Shown: positions 1-10,714 of the stretch, piece after piece | Layout of the letters: each line of letters begins with the position of its first letter | Numbering within the stretch: the stretch's first letter is position 1 | Assembly (NCBI GenBank): GCA_017694425.1 | Contig: JADIMX010000128.1 | Coordinates: forward strand, 1 to 47,098 | Reading direction: 5' to 3' | DNA: 47,098 nucleotides | Source: Candidatus Fimicola merdigallinarum | GTDB taxonomy: Bacteria > Bacillota > Clostridia > Lachnospirales > Anaerotignaceae | Position numbers and translations under genes: made by a program | Notes under the pieces: generated by a model | What the model was told of the DNA's origin: nothing | Seen by the model: only the letters and a program-made list of their open reading frames with translations | Databases searched by the model: none

Positions 1-151
1 ATATTATATGGTTTAAAAATGGGATTTGTGTTTAATTTTAGATAATGTAAATGTTTAGTATAGTAAATTTATATATTTTAGCTAATATTTGAAAAGTATT
101 CGCTAAAGTGATATACTTATTTTATAAAAAATGATGGAAAGGAATTACTAA

Positions 152-1504
152 ATGAACAAAAATTCAAATACTGGTTATAGATTTGCTTTTGTATATGCAG
201 TTTTTTTTGTAATTGTGGGATTTTTGTTGTCAAGCCCTAGAGATATATTTGATGGGTTTATAAAGATTATTCTTGCTAATGATATCCTTATAACAGATTA
301 TTTTTATCTTGTTGGCATTGGCCCAACTCTTGTAAATGTTGGAGTTGTAACCCTTATAACAGTTATAATAATGTATTTAAATAAAGTTCCTTTAAATGGT
401 GGGGGAATACTTACCATAGGGCTTATGTCAGGATTTTCTTTTTTTGGTAAGAATGTATTTAATATGTGGTTTATAATTTTAGGCACATATATATTTTGTA
501 TTACTAACAAAGAGAAGTTTTCTAAATACGTTGTAATAAGCCTTTTATCTACGGCTTTAGGCCCTCTTATAAGCACAACATTTTTTTATAACGAAAATAT
601 TACGTTATATAATGCAATAACATCTATAAGTTGTGGTATAATAATAGGGTTTGTTATGCCACTTTTAGCTCAGCATACAGATAAACTGCTTCACGGACTT
701 AGTTTATATAACGGTGGTTTTGCCATAGGTCTTTTAGCTCTTATATTAGTTCCTATTTTAAAATCTTACGGTTATGAATTTAATACTGTTTCCAAGTGGA
801 GCGTAGGTCACAACTTTGAGATAGGTAGTGTGATATACTTAATTTGTATATTATTAATAGTATATGGATTTTTAAGCGATAGAGAGAATGCTTTTACAAA
901 CTATAAAAATATACTTAAAAGGTCTGGAAGTCCTACACAGGATTTTACAGTACTTGACGGTATTCCTTCCGTACTTATAAATATAGGTGTAAATGGAATA
1001 ATAGCAACAACCTATATAATTATTACGGGTGGAGATTTAAATGGGCCTACTATAGGTGGTATAATAACAATTATGGGTTTTGGAGCTAAGGGTAAGCACG
1101 CAAAAAATATAATTCCTATTATGCTAGGCATTTTAATAGGTGGTTTCACTAAAGAGTGGGGATACAATAGCCCGTCAGCACAGCTAGCTGGACTTTTTGG
1201 TACAACACTAGCACCTGTTGCAGGGACATATGGATTTTTGGCAGGAGTATTTTCGGGTTTTGTACATTCATCTGTAACACTTCACGCTGGACTTGGATAC
1301 TCCGGTGTAAACCTTTATAATAATGGCTTTGCAGGTGGAATTGTTTCTATAGTAATGTTTCCTATACTTTCAAGGTATTTAAAGCCAAATGTTTATTCAG
1401 ACCCTTCACCTAGTATGATGATGTCAGAATTTAAAAATATAGATGATATTTCTAAAATAGAGGAGCGTCTTTCTAAAATGGAAGATGAACTTTCAAATCT
1501 TTAA
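152..1504 (+). CDS. DUF1576 domain-containing polytopic membrane protein
   Basis: 450 aa ORF with many hydrophobic segments; overall sequence resembles the DUF1576 family; short C-terminal coiled-coil-like tail. Confidence 0.75.
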   Translation: MNKNSNTGYRFAFVYAVFFVIVGFLLSSPRDIFDGFIKIILANDILITDYFYLVGIGPTLVNVGVVTLITVIIMYLNKVPLNGGGILTIGLMSGFSFFGKNVFNMWFIILGTYIFCITNKEKFSKYVVISLLSTALGPLISTTFFYNENITLYNAITSISCGIIIGFVMPLLAQHTDKLLHGLSLYNGGFAIGLLALILVPILKSYGYEFNTVSKWSVGHNFEIGSVIYLICILLIVYGFLSDRENAFTNYKNILKRSGSPTQDFTVLDGIPSVLINIGVNGIIATTYIIITGGDLNGPTIGGIITIMGFGAKGKHAKNIIPIMLGILIGGFTKEWGYNSPSAQLAGLFGTTLAPVAGTYGFLAGVFSGFVHSSVTLHAGLGYSGVNLYNNGFAGGIVSIVMFPILSRYLKPNVYSDPSPSMMMSEFKNIDDISKIEERLSKMEDELSNL

Positions 1505-1569
1505 TTATTTTCTATCTAAAAGATTATATGTTAATCTGCGTTTTTTTAGTTTATGGAGGTAAAAATTAA

Positions 1570-3480
1570 ATGGACAATGAAAAACAAAGTATGCTTGAAA
1601 AGGCGTATAAAAGATGTGAGGAGAGAAAACTTGAGCCTGACAGAAGAATAGATATGAGTACACTTTCAGGTAGTGAGTTTGAAAGTTTAATAGAGAAAAA
1701 AGAGTTTCTTTTAAGTAGTGCTAGACCGTTTATGGAAAAAATATATAAGTTTGTTGAGGACAAAAGTTTCCTCGTTTCCCTTGCTGATGAAAATGCTAGA
1801 GTTATAGAGGTAGTAGGTGAAAGCGATATAGAGAACACTTGCGTTAGAAAAGGTATAGACTGGTCTGAAAATAATGCGGGAGTTAATGCTATTTCTCTTG
1901 CTTTAAAAGAGGGTAGAGCTATACAGGTTTCAGGTGACGAGCATTACTGTAATGAGCTTAAAATGTGGGGTTGTTCTGCAAGTCCTATATGGCTTAATGG
2001 TATTTTAGTCGGTGTTATAAGTATTACAGGCCCTAAAGAAAAGGTATACCCTCATACGCTAGGAATGGCTGTTGCAACATCATACGCTATTGAAAATATA
2101 CTTTATGTAAAAGAAAAGAATAATCAGCTTATAATTAAGCAGAACTTCCAAGATGCCATTGTTGAAGCTGTAAACGACGGTATGATTATAATTGATAAAA
2201 ACGGAATTATAACATATATGAATAGTGAGGCAGGGGACATACTTTACGTAAATAAGGATAAGTCTATAGGAAAACATATTTCGGATATTGCAAACTTTAA
2301 CCCTATGATACTTGAGGTTTTAAGGACAGGTATAGGCTATATTGATAAGGAGCTTATAGTAAGAAATCCTGAAGGGGCTATAATGCACTTACAGAAAACA
2401 GCTTATCCTATAAAAGATGAAAATGGTCAGGTTGCCGGAGTTGTTGATACTTTTAGAAGAATAAAGAAAGTTAAGAAAATGGTAAATGATATGGTAGGAA
2501 GTTATGCAAAATTTACTTTCGAAGATATCATAGGAAATGATAGCAACGAGAAGTTTGTAGAGAGTTTAAAAATGGCTAGAATTGCTTCACAGAGTACATC
2601 AAATGTGCTTATACAGGGGGAAAGTGGTACAGGTAAGGAGCTTTTTGCAAATGCTATACACAATGCCTCAACTAGAGCAGGTCAGCCTTTCGTTACACTA
2701 AACTGTTCCGGTATTCCAAGACAGCTTTTAGAAAGTGAGCTTTTCGGTGTTGAGAAAAAGTATGGAATGGAAAACTTTATTGAGGGTAGACCTGGAAAGT
2801 TTGAACTTGCCAACGGCGGTACACTTTTTATAAATGAGGTAAGTGAACTTCCTTTAGACTTACAGGTTAAGCTTATGAAAGCTATACAGGATAAGCGTAT
2901 AAGCCGTATCGGTGGCGAAAATGTGTTTGACGTAAATGTAAGACTTATATGTGCCACAAATAAGGACCTTTCAGAGCTTTGTCGTGACGGAAGTTTTAGA
3001 CAGGACTTATACTACAGACTTGACGTTTTAGGTATAAAGACAACACCTCTTAGAGAGCAGAAAGATAGTATAGATAAACTTTGTAAACATATAATAACTA
3101 GAATGAGTAATCATTTAGGTAAAAATGTATTTGAAATAGGTGCGGTAGCTCTTAATATACTTAGACAGTATGATTGGCCAGGAAATGTTAGAGAGCTTGA
3201 AAATGCCCTTGAAAGAGCTGTAAACGTATGTGAGGGTACAGTTATATTACCTGAGCATATACCAGCATATATAAATGATACAATGAAAGATGGCAAAGAA
3301 TATGCTTTAGATACAGCTGAAGATGGCAAAGAATATGATACTCTTGAAAGCCTTGAAAAGAAACATATAATACTTATTACACGTCATACAAAAGGTAATA
3401 TATCAAAGGCAGCAGAAATGCTTGGTGTAAGCCGTAATACTCTTTATAATAAACTAAAAAAATATGAAATAGAAATTTAA
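1570..3480 (+). CDS. Sigma-54 activator-like (AAA+) regulator with GAF-like and PAS domains and Fis-type HTH; GAFTGA motif not present
   Basis: Walker A GESGTGKE, R-finger region FRQDLYYRLDVL, C-terminal GNISKAAEMLGVSRNTLYNKLKK; RBS ggaggt upstream. Confidence 0.85.
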   Translation: MDNEKQSMLEKAYKRCEERKLEPDRRIDMSTLSGSEFESLIEKKEFLLSSARPFMEKIYKFVEDKSFLVSLADENARVIEVVGESDIENTCVRKGIDWSENNAGVNAISLALKEGRAIQVSGDEHYCNELKMWGCSASPIWLNGILVGVISITGPKEKVYPHTLGMAVATSYAIENILYVKEKNNQLIIKQNFQDAIVEAVNDGMIIIDKNGIITYMNSEAGDILYVNKDKSIGKHISDIANFNPMILEVLRTGIGYIDKELIVRNPEGAIMHLQKTAYPIKDENGQVAGVVDTFRRIKKVKKMVNDMVGSYAKFTFEDIIGNDSNEKFVESLKMARIASQSTSNVLIQGESGTGKELFANAIHNASTRAGQPFVTLNCSGIPRQLLESELFGVEKKYGMENFIEGRPGKFELANGGTLFINEVSELPLDLQVKLMKAIQDKRISRIGGENVFDVNVRLICATNKDLSELCRDGSFRQDLYYRLDVLGIKTTPLREQKDSIDKLCKHIITRMSNHLGKNVFEIGAVALNILRQYDWPGNVRELENALERAVNVCEGTVILPEHIPAYINDTMKDGKEYALDTAEDGKEYDTLESLEKKHIILITRHTKGNISKAAEMLGVSRNTLYNKLKKYEIEI

Positions 3481-3484
3481 TCCT

Positions 3485-3517
3485 AAAATACCCAAAGGTT
3501 AAACCTTTGGGTATTTT
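3485..3517 (+). terminator. Rho-independent terminator-like hairpin downstream of the regulator gene
   Basis: AAAATACCCAAAGGTTAAACCTTTGGGTATTTT. Confidence 0.8.
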
Positions 3518-3669
3518 AAAAAGTTAGGTAAAAATTCCTACAAAAAATAAAAATTTCCTATAATAGAATATAATTAGTCTGACAACCAAAAAATAAAATT
3601 ATAGTGAACAAGAAATAATAGTGTAATTGTCAGAACATTCAGTTCCTATTAAAGGTTTACAACAATAAA

Positions 3670-3716
3670 AAAGCCCTATAAGGGCTTTAGCAAACCACCC
3701 GTCTAACGGGTGGTTT
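3670..3716 (-). terminator. Two adjacent hairpins downstream of leuB
   Basis: AAAGCCC-tataa-GGGCTTT and AAACCACCCGT-cta-ACGGGTGGTTT, T tracts on either side. Confidence 0.65.
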
Positions 3717-3721
3717 TAATT

Positions 3722-4801
3722 TTACATATTTATTTCATCAGCTATAACTTTGCCCATTTCCTTTGTACCTACAAGAATCATACCCTCGCTCATAATATCA
3801 GGAGTTCTATATCCTTTTTCAAGAACAGAAATAACTGCATCTTCAATAGCTTTTGCTTCTTTATCAAGTTTAAATGAATACTTTAACATCATAGCCACAG
3901 AAAGTATTGTTGCAATAGGGTTTGCTTTATTCTGACCGGCAATATCCGGTGCTGAGCCGTGAATAGGCTCATACATTCCAAGTCTTCCGTCACCTATACT
4001 TGCAGATGGCAAAAGACCAATAGAGCCAGTTATCATACTTGCCTCGTCTGAAAGTATGTCACCGAACATATTTGAAGTTAATATAACGTCAAACTGCTTT
4101 GGATTTCTAACAAGTTGCATTGATGCATTATCAACGTACATATGGGATACTTTTACTTCCGGATATTCTTTAGATATTTCATCAACAGTTTTTCTCCAAA
4201 GACGAGAGCTTTCCAAAACATTTGCCTTATCTACACTTACAAGGTTTTTGTTTCTTTGCATAGCTACATCAAAAGCATTTCTTGCTATACGCTCAATTTC
4301 TTTTTTGCTGTATGCCTCTGTATCATAAGCTTCCTCACCGTATTTACCTTGTCTATATCCTCTGTCGCCAAAGTAAATGCCACCAGTAAGCTCCCTTACT
4401 ATCATTATATCAAGTCCATCTTCAACTATTTCTGGTTTTAATGGACTGGCATTAGCAAGGGCTTTATACATTGTTGCAGGTCTAAGATTTGTGAAAAGCC
4501 CAAGACCATCTCTAAGTCCTAAAAGTGCCTTTTCCGGTCTGTTTTTATTCTCTACATTATCCCACTTAGGGCCACCAACAGCACCGAGAAGAACAGAGTC
4601 TGACTGTTTACATATTTCAAGAGTTTCTTCTGGTAAGCAAACACCAAATTCATCAATGGCACAACCACCGGCTAAAACGTATTTAAAGTTGAATATATGA
4701 TTAAATTTTTCACCTATTTTTTTGAGAACATTTACCGCTTCTGCTGTAACTTCCGGTCCTATACCGTCACCGGAAACTACAGCGATATTAAACTCTGCCA
4801 T
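3722..4801 (-). CDS. leuB: 3-isopropylmalate dehydrogenase
   Basis: Translation matches LeuB ([11 protein letters not shown]..., [16 protein letters not shown]); leu operon context. Confidence 0.97.
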   Translation of the reverse strand: MAEFNIAVVSGDGIGPEVTAEAVNVLKKIGEKFNHIFNFKYVLAGGCAIDEFGVCLPEETLEICKQSDSVLLGAVGGPKWDNVENKNRPEKALLGLRDGLGLFTNLRPATMYKALANASPLKPEIVEDGLDIMIVRELTGGIYFGDRGYRQGKYGEEAYDTEAYSKKEIERIARNAFDVAMQRNKNLVSVDKANVLESSRLWRKTVDEISKEYPEVKVSHMYVDNASMQLVRNPKQFDVILTSNMFGDILSDEASMITGSIGLLPSASIGDGRLGMYEPIHGSAPDIAGQNKANPIATILSVAMMLKYSFKLDKEAKAIEDAVISVLEKGYRTPDIMSEGMILVGTKEMGKVIADEINM

Positions 4802-4815
4802 TTTTACTACTCCTT

Positions 4816-5310
4816 TTATTCGCTTAATTTTCTTTTTGTATACTCAACAAGTCCGTCATTTTCCATTATTTTCTGAATGAAAGGAGGGAATGGCTGAGCC
4901 TTATATGTTTTGTTTTTTGTAATGTTTGTTATTATACCTGTTGTAAAGTCTATTGAAACTTCGTCACCGTTATCAATATCTTCAGAGGCCTCATCACACT
5001 CAAGTATAGGAAGACCTATATTTATAGCATTTCTGTAAAATATTCTTGCAAATGTAGAGGCTATTACACAGCTTACACCGGCACATTTTATTGCTAAAGG
5101 TGCGTGTTCACGTGAAGAACCACAGCCGAAATTTTTCTTTGCAACTATAATATCGCCTTTTTTAACTTTATTTACAAAATCAGCATCTATATCTATCATA
5201 CAGTATTTTGCAAGTTCCTCGCCGGTTGAAACATTAAGGTATCTTGCAGGGATTATAACATCAGTATCTACATTATCGCCGTATTTAAAAACTTTTCCTT
5301 TTGCTACCAT
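4816..5310 (-). CDS. leuD: 3-isopropylmalate dehydratase small subunit
   Basis: [27 protein letters not shown]. Confidence 0.97.
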   Translation of the reverse strand: MVAKGKVFKYGDNVDTDVIIPARYLNVSTGEELAKYCMIDIDADFVNKVKKGDIIVAKKNFGCGSSREHAPLAIKCAGVSCVIASTFARIFYRNAINIGLPILECDEASEDIDNGDEVSIDFTTGIITNITKNKTYKAQPFPPFIQKIMENDGLVEYTKRKLSE

Positions 5311-6581
5311 TATTTATCTACCTCCACTTTATTTGGGTCTGTTATTTTTCCTGTTAACGCAGAAGCCGCTGCAACTGCCGGACTTGCAAGGTAAACTTCG
5401 CTTTCAACGTGTCCCATACGCCCAACAAAGTTTCTGTTTGTTGTTGAAATACATCTTTCACCTTTTGCAAGTATTCCCATATGCCCTCCAAGACAAGGTC
5501 CACAAGTAGGTGTTGAGAATATAGCACCAGCATTTACAATGTCCTCTACATATCCAGCTTTTATACAGTCCAGATAAATTTTTTGTGTTGCAGGTATTAC
5601 AATAACTCTTACACCTTTTGCAACGTGTTTTCCTCTAAGGATATCGGCTGTAATCTTCATATCCTCAAAACGACCATTTGTACAGGAACCTATTACAACT
5701 TGGTCTATTTTTATATCGCCAACTTCGTCAATAGTTTTTGTGTTTTCAGGAAGATGAGGGAAAGCGACCGTTGGTTTTAATGTGCTTAAATCTATTGTGT
5801 ATTCAGCCTCGTACTCGGCGTCTTCGTCAGCCTCAAAAACTTTGTACTCCTTAGTTGAGTGTTTTTTCATATAATCTATTGTAAGGTCATCAACAGGGAA
5901 TATACCGTTTTTAGCACCTGCCTCAATAGCCATATTTGCTATTGTAAATCTTCCGTCCATTGATATTTCTTTTATGCCTTCGCCTACAAATTCCATTGAT
6001 TTATATAAAGCTCCGTCAACACCAATAAGACCTATAATGTGAAGTATTACGTCTTTACCACTTACGTTTTTAGGCATTTTTCCTACAATGTTAAATTTTA
6101 TAGCTGATGGCACTTTAAACCAAGCCTCGCCGGTTGCCATACCTATTGCCATATCAGTACTGCCTATACCAGTTGAGAATGCCCCTAAAGCTCCGTATGT
6201 ACAAGTGTGAGAGTCAGCACCTATAACTACATCGCCGGCAACAACAATACCTTTTTCAGGGAGGAGGGCGTGTTCGATACCCATTTCGCCAACATCAAAG
6301 AAGTTTTTTATATCTTTATCAAAAGCAAACTCTCTACTACATTTACATTGTTCAGCTGCTTTAATATCCTTGTTCGGTGTGAAATGGTCTAAAACGATAA
6401 CAACTTTTTCTTTATCAAAAACATCTTTTGCACCTGTCTTTTTAAATTCAGGTATGGCAACTGCTGTTGTTATGTCATTTCCCATTACTATATCAAGTTT
6501 TGCCTGTATAAGCTGTCCGGCCTCAACCTTTTCAAGACCTGATGCGTGGGCAAGTATTTTTTGTGTCATTGTCATTCCCAT
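5310..6581 (-). CDS. leuC: 3-isopropylmalate dehydratase large subunit
   Basis: [40 protein letters not shown]. Confidence 0.97.
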   Translation of the reverse strand: MGMTMTQKILAHASGLEKVEAGQLIQAKLDIVMGNDITTAVAIPEFKKTGAKDVFDKEKVVIVLDHFTPNKDIKAAEQCKCSREFAFDKDIKNFFDVGEMGIEHALLPEKGIVVAGDVVIGADSHTCTYGALGAFSTGIGSTDMAIGMATGEAWFKVPSAIKFNIVGKMPKNVSGKDVILHIIGLIGVDGALYKSMEFVGEGIKEISMDGRFTIANMAIEAGAKNGIFPVDDLTIDYMKKHSTKEYKVFEADEDAEYEAEYTIDLSTLKPTVAFPHLPENTKTIDEVGDIKIDQVVIGSCTNGRFEDMKITADILRGKHVAKGVRVIVIPATQKIYLDCIKAGYVEDIVNAGAIFSTPTCGPCLGGHMGILAKGERCISTTNRNFVGRMGHVESEVYLASPAVAAASALTGKITDPNKVEVDK

Positions 6582-6584
6582 TTT

Positions 6585-8264
6585 TTATTCCTCCTCTTTT
6601 TTATCTCTAAGAATTTTATTTACTGTACTTACAACTGCACGAAGTGATGATTTACTAACACTTTTGGAAGTTCCAGCACCGAAGTATCTCTTTCCGTTTT
6701 CATCTCTTATTTCTATGTAGGAAATAGCTCTAGCTTTTGTACCAAGCTCCATAGAATGACCACGATAGTCCACAATATCTATATGTATGTTAAGTAAATC
6801 TTCTAAGGCACGACAGAAAGCTGAAACAACACCGTTTCCCTCACCAACTATAAATCGTTTTTCACCGTTATATATTATTTCTGCCTCTATATTTACAATA
6901 TCCCAGTCAGCGTCAACAGTTGCTGAACGGTATGTATTAAGCTGTAAAGGTGTTCTTATGTCTACATATTCATTTTTAAATATTTCATAAATCTTTTCGG
7001 AGCTTATTTCGGACTGCATTTCGTCAGAAACCTTTGTAACAACTGCACCAACGTCTTTTTGGAAAGCCTTAGGCATATGAAGTCCGAAGTTTTGTTCTAA
7101 TATAAATGTAACTCCACCTTTTCCGGACTGGCTGTTTATACGAATAATAGGGTCGTAAGTTCTGCCTACATCTAATGGGTCAAGTGGGAGATAAGGTACT
7201 TCCCATCTTTCAGGGTGATTTTTCATAGCCTCCATACCTTTTCTTATAGCATCTTGATGAGAACCGGAGAAGGCTGTGTACACAAGGTCGCCGGCATATG
7301 GGTGTCGTGGGTGTACATTCATTCTTGTAGAGCTTTCGTATATCTCTATAAGGTCACTCATATTGCTAAAGTTAAGTTTTGGGTCTATGCCCTGTGTAAA
7401 AAGGTTCATACCTACATTCATAATGTCACAGTTACCTGTTCTTTCACCATTTCCAAAAAGAGTACCCTCAACTCTGTCTGCACCTGCCATAAGCCCAAGC
7501 TCTGTTGATGCAACGGCAGTACCTCTGTCATTATGAGTGTGTAAACTTACAATAATATTTTCTCTATTTTTAAGGTTTCTGCACATATACTCGATTTGGT
7601 CTGCGTATATGTTTGGTGTACTCATTTCCACTGTTGAAGGAAGATTTATAATAACTTTTTTATCCAAAGTAGGTTGCCATACATCTATTACTGCATTACA
7701 TATTTCTGCTGCAAAATCCATTTCTGTTCCTGTAAAACTTTCAGGAGAGTATTCAAATGTAAAGTCTGTTTCAGGATATTTTTCTGCCATTTCCTTTACA
7801 AGTTTTGCACCGTATACAGCAAGGTCTATTGTCTGCTCTTTGTTGTTTTTAAATACAACATCTCGCTGAAGTGTTGATGTTGAGTTATAGAGGTGTACGA
7901 TAGCTTTTTTAACACCTTTTAAAGCCTGGAAAGTACGCTCTATAATATGACCTCTGGACTGTGTAAGTACCTGTACTGTAACATCATCAGGTATAAGATT
8001 TTCATCTATAAGTGTTCGTGTAAATTCATACTCTGTGTCTGATGCTGCCGGAAAGCCGATTTCTATTTCTTTAAAACCTGTGTTCACAAGGAATTTGAAA
8101 AAGTTAAGTTTTTGTTCAAGTCCCATAGGATTTTCTAAAGCCTGATTACCATCTCTAAGGTCTACACTACACCATATAGGTGCTTTTTCTATTTTTTTGT
8201 TAGGCCAAGTTCTGTCTTTTAAATCGATAGTTTCGTATGGTCTGTATCTTTCATAATTCTTCAT
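6585..8264 (-). CDS. leuA: 2-isopropylmalate synthase (long LeuA type)
   Basis: 559 aa; WCSVDLRDGNQAL, SLHTHNDRGTAVA. Confidence 0.97.
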   Translation of the reverse strand: MKNYERYRPYETIDLKDRTWPNKKIEKAPIWCSVDLRDGNQALENPMGLEQKLNFFKFLVNTGFKEIEIGFPAASDTEYEFTRTLIDENLIPDDVTVQVLTQSRGHIIERTFQALKGVKKAIVHLYNSTSTLQRDVVFKNNKEQTIDLAVYGAKLVKEMAEKYPETDFTFEYSPESFTGTEMDFAAEICNAVIDVWQPTLDKKVIINLPSTVEMSTPNIYADQIEYMCRNLKNRENIIVSLHTHNDRGTAVASTELGLMAGADRVEGTLFGNGERTGNCDIMNVGMNLFTQGIDPKLNFSNMSDLIEIYESSTRMNVHPRHPYAGDLVYTAFSGSHQDAIRKGMEAMKNHPERWEVPYLPLDPLDVGRTYDPIIRINSQSGKGGVTFILEQNFGLHMPKAFQKDVGAVVTKVSDEMQSEISSEKIYEIFKNEYVDIRTPLQLNTYRSATVDADWDIVNIEAEIIYNGEKRFIVGEGNGVVSAFCRALEDLLNIHIDIVDYRGHSMELGTKARAISYIEIRDENGKRYFGAGTSKSVSKSSLRAVVSTVNKILRDKKEEE

Positions 8265-8326
8265 ACTACAATTTCTCCTTTACTAAATTTTACGTTTTTA
8301 ATTTCCCCAAAATTAAAGATATGTGA

Positions 8327-8620
8327 GTAATAAAAAAGCCCTTCATCTCAATATATAGAGATGAAAGGCATAATATCACTTCCACGGTACCACTCTTATT
8401 TACTCCTAATGGAGTACCCTCAATAAGATACTTGAAAAAAATCGCATATCCTGTTCCTGTAACGGTGAACCTCCGTCATAGCCTATAATTACCTTTCAGC
8501 TAGCCACTCCAAGGCGAGTTCAATTCAATCTGAAATACTGTCTTTCACCAACCGACAGCTCTCTGAATTTCGTTATGAATTTACTATTCCTTTTCATAGT
8601 GTTTTGCGTAATGTATAGAG
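8327..8620 (-). promoter_or_regulatory. T-box leader, leucine type, upstream of leuA
   Basis: Minus strand reads AAGAGTGGTACCGTGGAAG (T-box core, 8379-8397), followed by a GATGAAAGG..terminator hairpin with T run; candidate specifier codon CTC at 8518-8516 in GAACTCGCC. Confidence 0.9.
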
Positions 8621-8734
8621 ATAATCTATCACAAAAGATAACTGCTGTCAATTAAAATAAGGCTATGTACTGTAAAAAGTGCATAAAATTATACAATAAA
8701 AATCTATAAGGCTTTGGTAAACCGTTCTACTAAA

Positions 8735-9502
8735 TTATTGTACATAAAGTTTTTTGTCGATTAAGTAGACGCATATATAATACCAAATAAAGCCGACTAT
8801 TAAATAGAAAGCTAGATAACTTAAAAAGTATAGGCTTATATTTTGTATAGCTAAATTGTCTAGTGTTATATAGGAGATAAATAAATTTAAGAAAACTCTC
8901 TCAACTAGCTGTGTTAAAATATATATTACTATACCTACGGCGAATTTGAATTTTTCAAACTTTGCTATACTTGATATGGATATAAGGGCATATATTTTTA
9001 CAATTGTGTATATGGCACTTACTATGAACATTATAATGAACATTACAGCGAATAAAAATAAATTTAAGTTCTGTATATTGTTGTTTAGTCGATTTATTAT
9101 ATAAACTATATCAGTTGACATTAATGTAAATACAATAGGAATACACAGTAAGCCGAAAAATAATGTAACTATACCCATAATAAAAGCAGAGCTTATTTTT
9201 GAAAGTACTATCTGTTTAGCAGTTACGGGAAGGGTATTTAAAAGATAACCATCTTTTCCGTATATTCCAATGGCATATGACCTAAATATATTAAAAATAT
9301 ATATAGATACGGTAGCTAATGCTGATACAAGGGTAGCTATAATTAGAAACATCACTGTTCCAATAAAAATAATGTTATTGTTTGGACTAAAGTTTTTTGC
9401 TGTTAAAACTGTTAATGTGGATAGAAAAACCATAACTATATCTAAAATAAGAATAGGTTTATATATAGATTTTAAATCGTATTTCAATAATTTTAAAAAC
9501 AT
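8735..9502 (-). CDS. ABC transporter permease-like membrane protein
   Basis: 255 aa, about six hydrophobic segments, adjacent to an ABC ATPase. Confidence 0.75.
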   Translation of the reverse strand: MFLKLLKYDLKSIYKPILILDIVMVFLSTLTVLTAKNFSPNNNIIFIGTVMFLIIATLVSALATVSIYIFNIFRSYAIGIYGKDGYLLNTLPVTAKQIVLSKISSAFIMGIVTLFFGLLCIPIVFTLMSTDIVYIINRLNNNIQNLNLFLFAVMFIIMFIVSAIYTIVKIYALISISSIAKFEKFKFAVGIVIYILTQLVERVFLNLFISYITLDNLAIQNISLYFLSYLAFYLIVGFIWYYICVYLIDKKLYVQ

Positions 9503-10197
9503 TATCGGTACACCTCCCTGAAAAGTTTATCAATAGACATTCCTTTTTCTTCTCTTATAACATCAACGTACTCATTTAATACAATAGAGCCGTCTTTTAT
9601 AAATATTGCTTTATCGAATATTCTTTCAACGTCGTTTATAAGGTGGGTTGAAAGTAGAATAGAGCTATCTTCGTTGTAGTTTTTTATTATAGTATCAAGA
9701 ATATAATCTCTTGCAGTAGAGTCAATTCCACCTAATGGCTCGTCAAGAATATATAATTTTGCTTTTCGTGACATTACCATAGCTATACTAAATTTTTCTT
9801 GCATACCCTTTGACATTTTCAATATTTTCATATTTTCGTTTAAGCCTAAATCTTGTATTATAGACAATGCCTTTTTTCTGTCAAAATCTGAGTAGAAGTC
9901 GCTAAAAATATCAATAGCTTTTTTGGGTGTCATATTTTTATTAAAGTAAGATATATCAGGAAGATAGGATACAACAGACTTTGTGTGTACACCTATTTTT
10001 TCGCTGTCTATAAGTATTTCGCCTGTGTAGTCTTTTAAAAGCCCTGCCATAGTCTTTAAAAGGGTAGTTTTTCCACAGCCGTTTTCACCGAAAAGCCCTA
10101 CAATTTGACCTTTAGGTATTGTAAAGTTTAAATCTTTTAAAACTAGCTTTTTTCCGTAGTACTTTGAAAAGTTTTTAACTTCAACTATATTTGCCAT
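9502..10197 (-). CDS. ABC transporter ATP-binding protein
   Basis: Walker A GENGCGKTTL, Walker B LYILDEP, H-loop STH. Confidence 0.95.
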   Translation of the reverse strand: MANIVEVKNFSKYYGKKLVLKDLNFTIPKGQIVGLFGENGCGKTTLLKTMAGLLKDYTGEILIDSEKIGVHTKSVVSYLPDISYFNKNMTPKKAIDIFSDFYSDFDRKKALSIIQDLGLNENMKILKMSKGMQEKFSIAMVMSRKAKLYILDEPLGGIDSTARDYILDTIIKNYNEDSSILLSTHLINDVERIFDKAIFIKDGSIVLNEYVDVIREEKGMSIDKLFREVYR

Positions 10198-10199
10198 AA

Positions 10200-10568
10200 T
10201 TAATCATCACTCCTCTTTGAATTTTTTATCTTCTCTATAATTTCTTCTTTGGTAAAGCCTATTTTCTTCATATAGTCTAAAAACTTGTTTAATTCTTCTG
10301 TTGCTAGATTTTCTTTAAGATTCATAACAATCACCTCGTCATTTGTTATATATCGTCCTGCCGTTCTCTCAGCGAATACAAGTCCCTCTTGCTCTAGTAC
10401 GGAAAATGCCCTTTGTATAGTGTTTGGGTTTACACCTAAGTTTTGAGCCAGCTCACGAACAGAGGGGAGCTTTTCGCCTAATTTTAATGAGCCTGAAGCT
10501 ATCATTATTTTGATTTCATCAATTATCTGTAAATATATAGGTATATTGTTATCAAATTTTTTATTCAT
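10200..10568 (-). CDS. GntR family regulator (YtrA-like, short C-terminal domain)
   Basis: PIYLQIIDEIKIMIASGSLKLGEKLPSVRELAQNLGVNPNTIQRAF winged helix; 122 aa. Confidence 0.93.
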   Translation of the reverse strand: MNKKFDNNIPIYLQIIDEIKIMIASGSLKLGEKLPSVRELAQNLGVNPNTIQRAFSVLEQEGLVFAERTAGRYITNDEVIVMNLKENLATEELNKFLDYMKKIGFTKEEIIEKIKNSKRSDD

Positions 10569-10591
10569 TAGTAGGTCACCTCTTTTATAAC

Positions 10592-10611
10592 TGTATTAAG
10601 TACTTAATACA
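10592..10611. promoter_or_regulatory. 20 bp perfect palindrome, candidate GntR/YtrA-type operator
   Basis: TGTATTAAGTACTTAATACA just upstream of the GntR start. Confidence 0.7.
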
Positions 10612-10714
10612 ATAATACAATTTTAATATAATATTGTCAATATACTATTTGTATTAAAATGGTATTTTAGATTATTGACATTGTAATTTTATAGTATTAA
10701 TATAATAGTATATT

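Noticed and set aside
304-576. Numerous 60-160 aa antisense ORFs in the supplied track (e.g. 304-576, 1566-1838, 4377-4700, 14576-15004, 28224-28679, 45630-46070)
   Set aside because: They lie antisense to or out of frame within confidently assigned genes, lack SD sequences and have compositions typical of spurious ORFs.
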